Positions 63,940-64,000 of a DNA stretch of 64,000 bases are shown here, one piece after another (position 1 is the stretch's first letter; every line of letters starts with the position of its first letter). The notes beneath the pieces are model-generated. The model made no database searches, was not told where the DNA came from, and saw nothing but the letters and a program-made list of their open reading frames with translations. The translations under genes and the position numbers were made by a program. This stretch comes from Rhodocyclaceae bacterium (GTDB lineage Bacteria > Pseudomonadota > Gammaproteobacteria > Burkholderiales > Rhodocyclaceae): positions 290,719 through 354,718 of the forward strand of contig JAUXXJ010000008.1 of the NCBI GenBank assembly GCA_030681195.1. The letters are read 5' to 3'.

Positions 63940-64000
63940 GACACATTGGTATTGAAGCCGGCGGAGCGCAGAAGGCGGCGACACACGGAAGAATTCAAGC
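63937..64000 (+). CDS. tnpA: IS66 accessory protein TnpA, N-terminal fragment
   Basis: The first 21 codons read MDTLVLKPAERRRRRHTEEFK, matching the basic start of IS66-family TnpA (helix-turn-helix) proteins. The ribosome site is GGGAGG, 9 bp upstream. The gene continues past the window. IS3 OrfA proteins start in a similar way; the GTAA end favours IS66. Confidence 0.6.
   Translation, partial: MDTLVLKPAERRRRRHTEEFK

Larger units (their letters stand above)
63860..64000 (+). mobile_element. IS66-like element, left end (runs off window)
   Basis: The boundary with fic starts GTAAGC, the terminal GTAA usual for IS66 ends, and is followed about 77 bp later by a tnpA-like gene. Only 141 bp are in the window, so the far end and target duplication cannot be seen. 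Confidence 0.6.

Overview
The window looks like a high-GC betaproteobacterial chromosome, most plausibly from the Rhodocyclales. This rests on the hflX-hflK-hflC-DUF2065-hisZ-purA order, a B12-dependent ribonucleotide reductase, an Rnf complex, ppk1/ppx and several hemerythrin-like proteins. The assignment is inference from gene content, because no rRNA gene is present. Most of the window is dense housekeeping sequence with short gaps and many 4-bp ATGA overlaps.

Layout. 1-5579: end of hflX, then hflKC, a DUF2065 gene, hisZ and purA. 5730-7816: two exported proteins and a membrane diguanylate cyclase. 7878-10847: nrdJ. 11201-18967: HD-domain and hemerythrin proteins, ABC-F protein Uup, a nitroreductase, a large hybrid histidine kinase and a two-lobed hemerythrin-like protein. 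19055-24261: a DUF465 gene, a Ser/Thr kinase-HDOD-GAF fusion, greB, and htpG behind a clear heat-shock promoter. 24341-28395: an HD-GYP response regulator and a GspE/PilB-type ATPase. 28389-35127: a minus-strand block rnfABCDGE, nth, DUF1841 and FecR. 35211-39509: an accessory island with a YgiT-type zinc-finger gene, a truncated DUF4258 gene, an MmeI-like single-chain restriction-modification enzyme, and a Phd/VapC pair placed as the first genes of the same transcription unit. 39520-46759: ppk1, divergent ppx, and a lipid-transport operon (MlaE, MlaF, MCE protein, lipoprotein). 46762-53636: etfB-etfA with a CbiM-like permease, an HDOD gene, ETF-ubiquinone oxidoreductase and acetoacetyl-CoA synthetase. 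53755-60996: methyltransferases, yceH, a quinoprotein sugar dehydrogenase, an M48 protease, rlmJ, an rRNA pseudouridine synthase, a GDSL esterase and prmB. 61038-64000: a second accessory stretch with a Phd/PIN pair, a DUF1778/GNAT pair, a 590-bp gene-poor gap, and a fic gene cut by the left end of an IS66-like element.

The most unusual signal is a dispersed 24-bp element. One end is GCCGTC, the centre is close to CCAGCGCCGAC, and the other end is four T. I find 15 copies in 64 kb, in both orientations: some intergenic, some touching stop codons, and seven read in frame inside proteins at linkers or termini (Uup, hybrid kinase, restriction enzyme twice, MlaE, RlmJ, DUF1841). One copy is split by 39 bp, and two face each other around the end of the restriction gene and the broken start of the DUF4258 gene. 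This family is the main candidate for something undescribed; its function (uptake signal, REP-like mobile element or RNA/DNA structural site) is not shown by the sequence.
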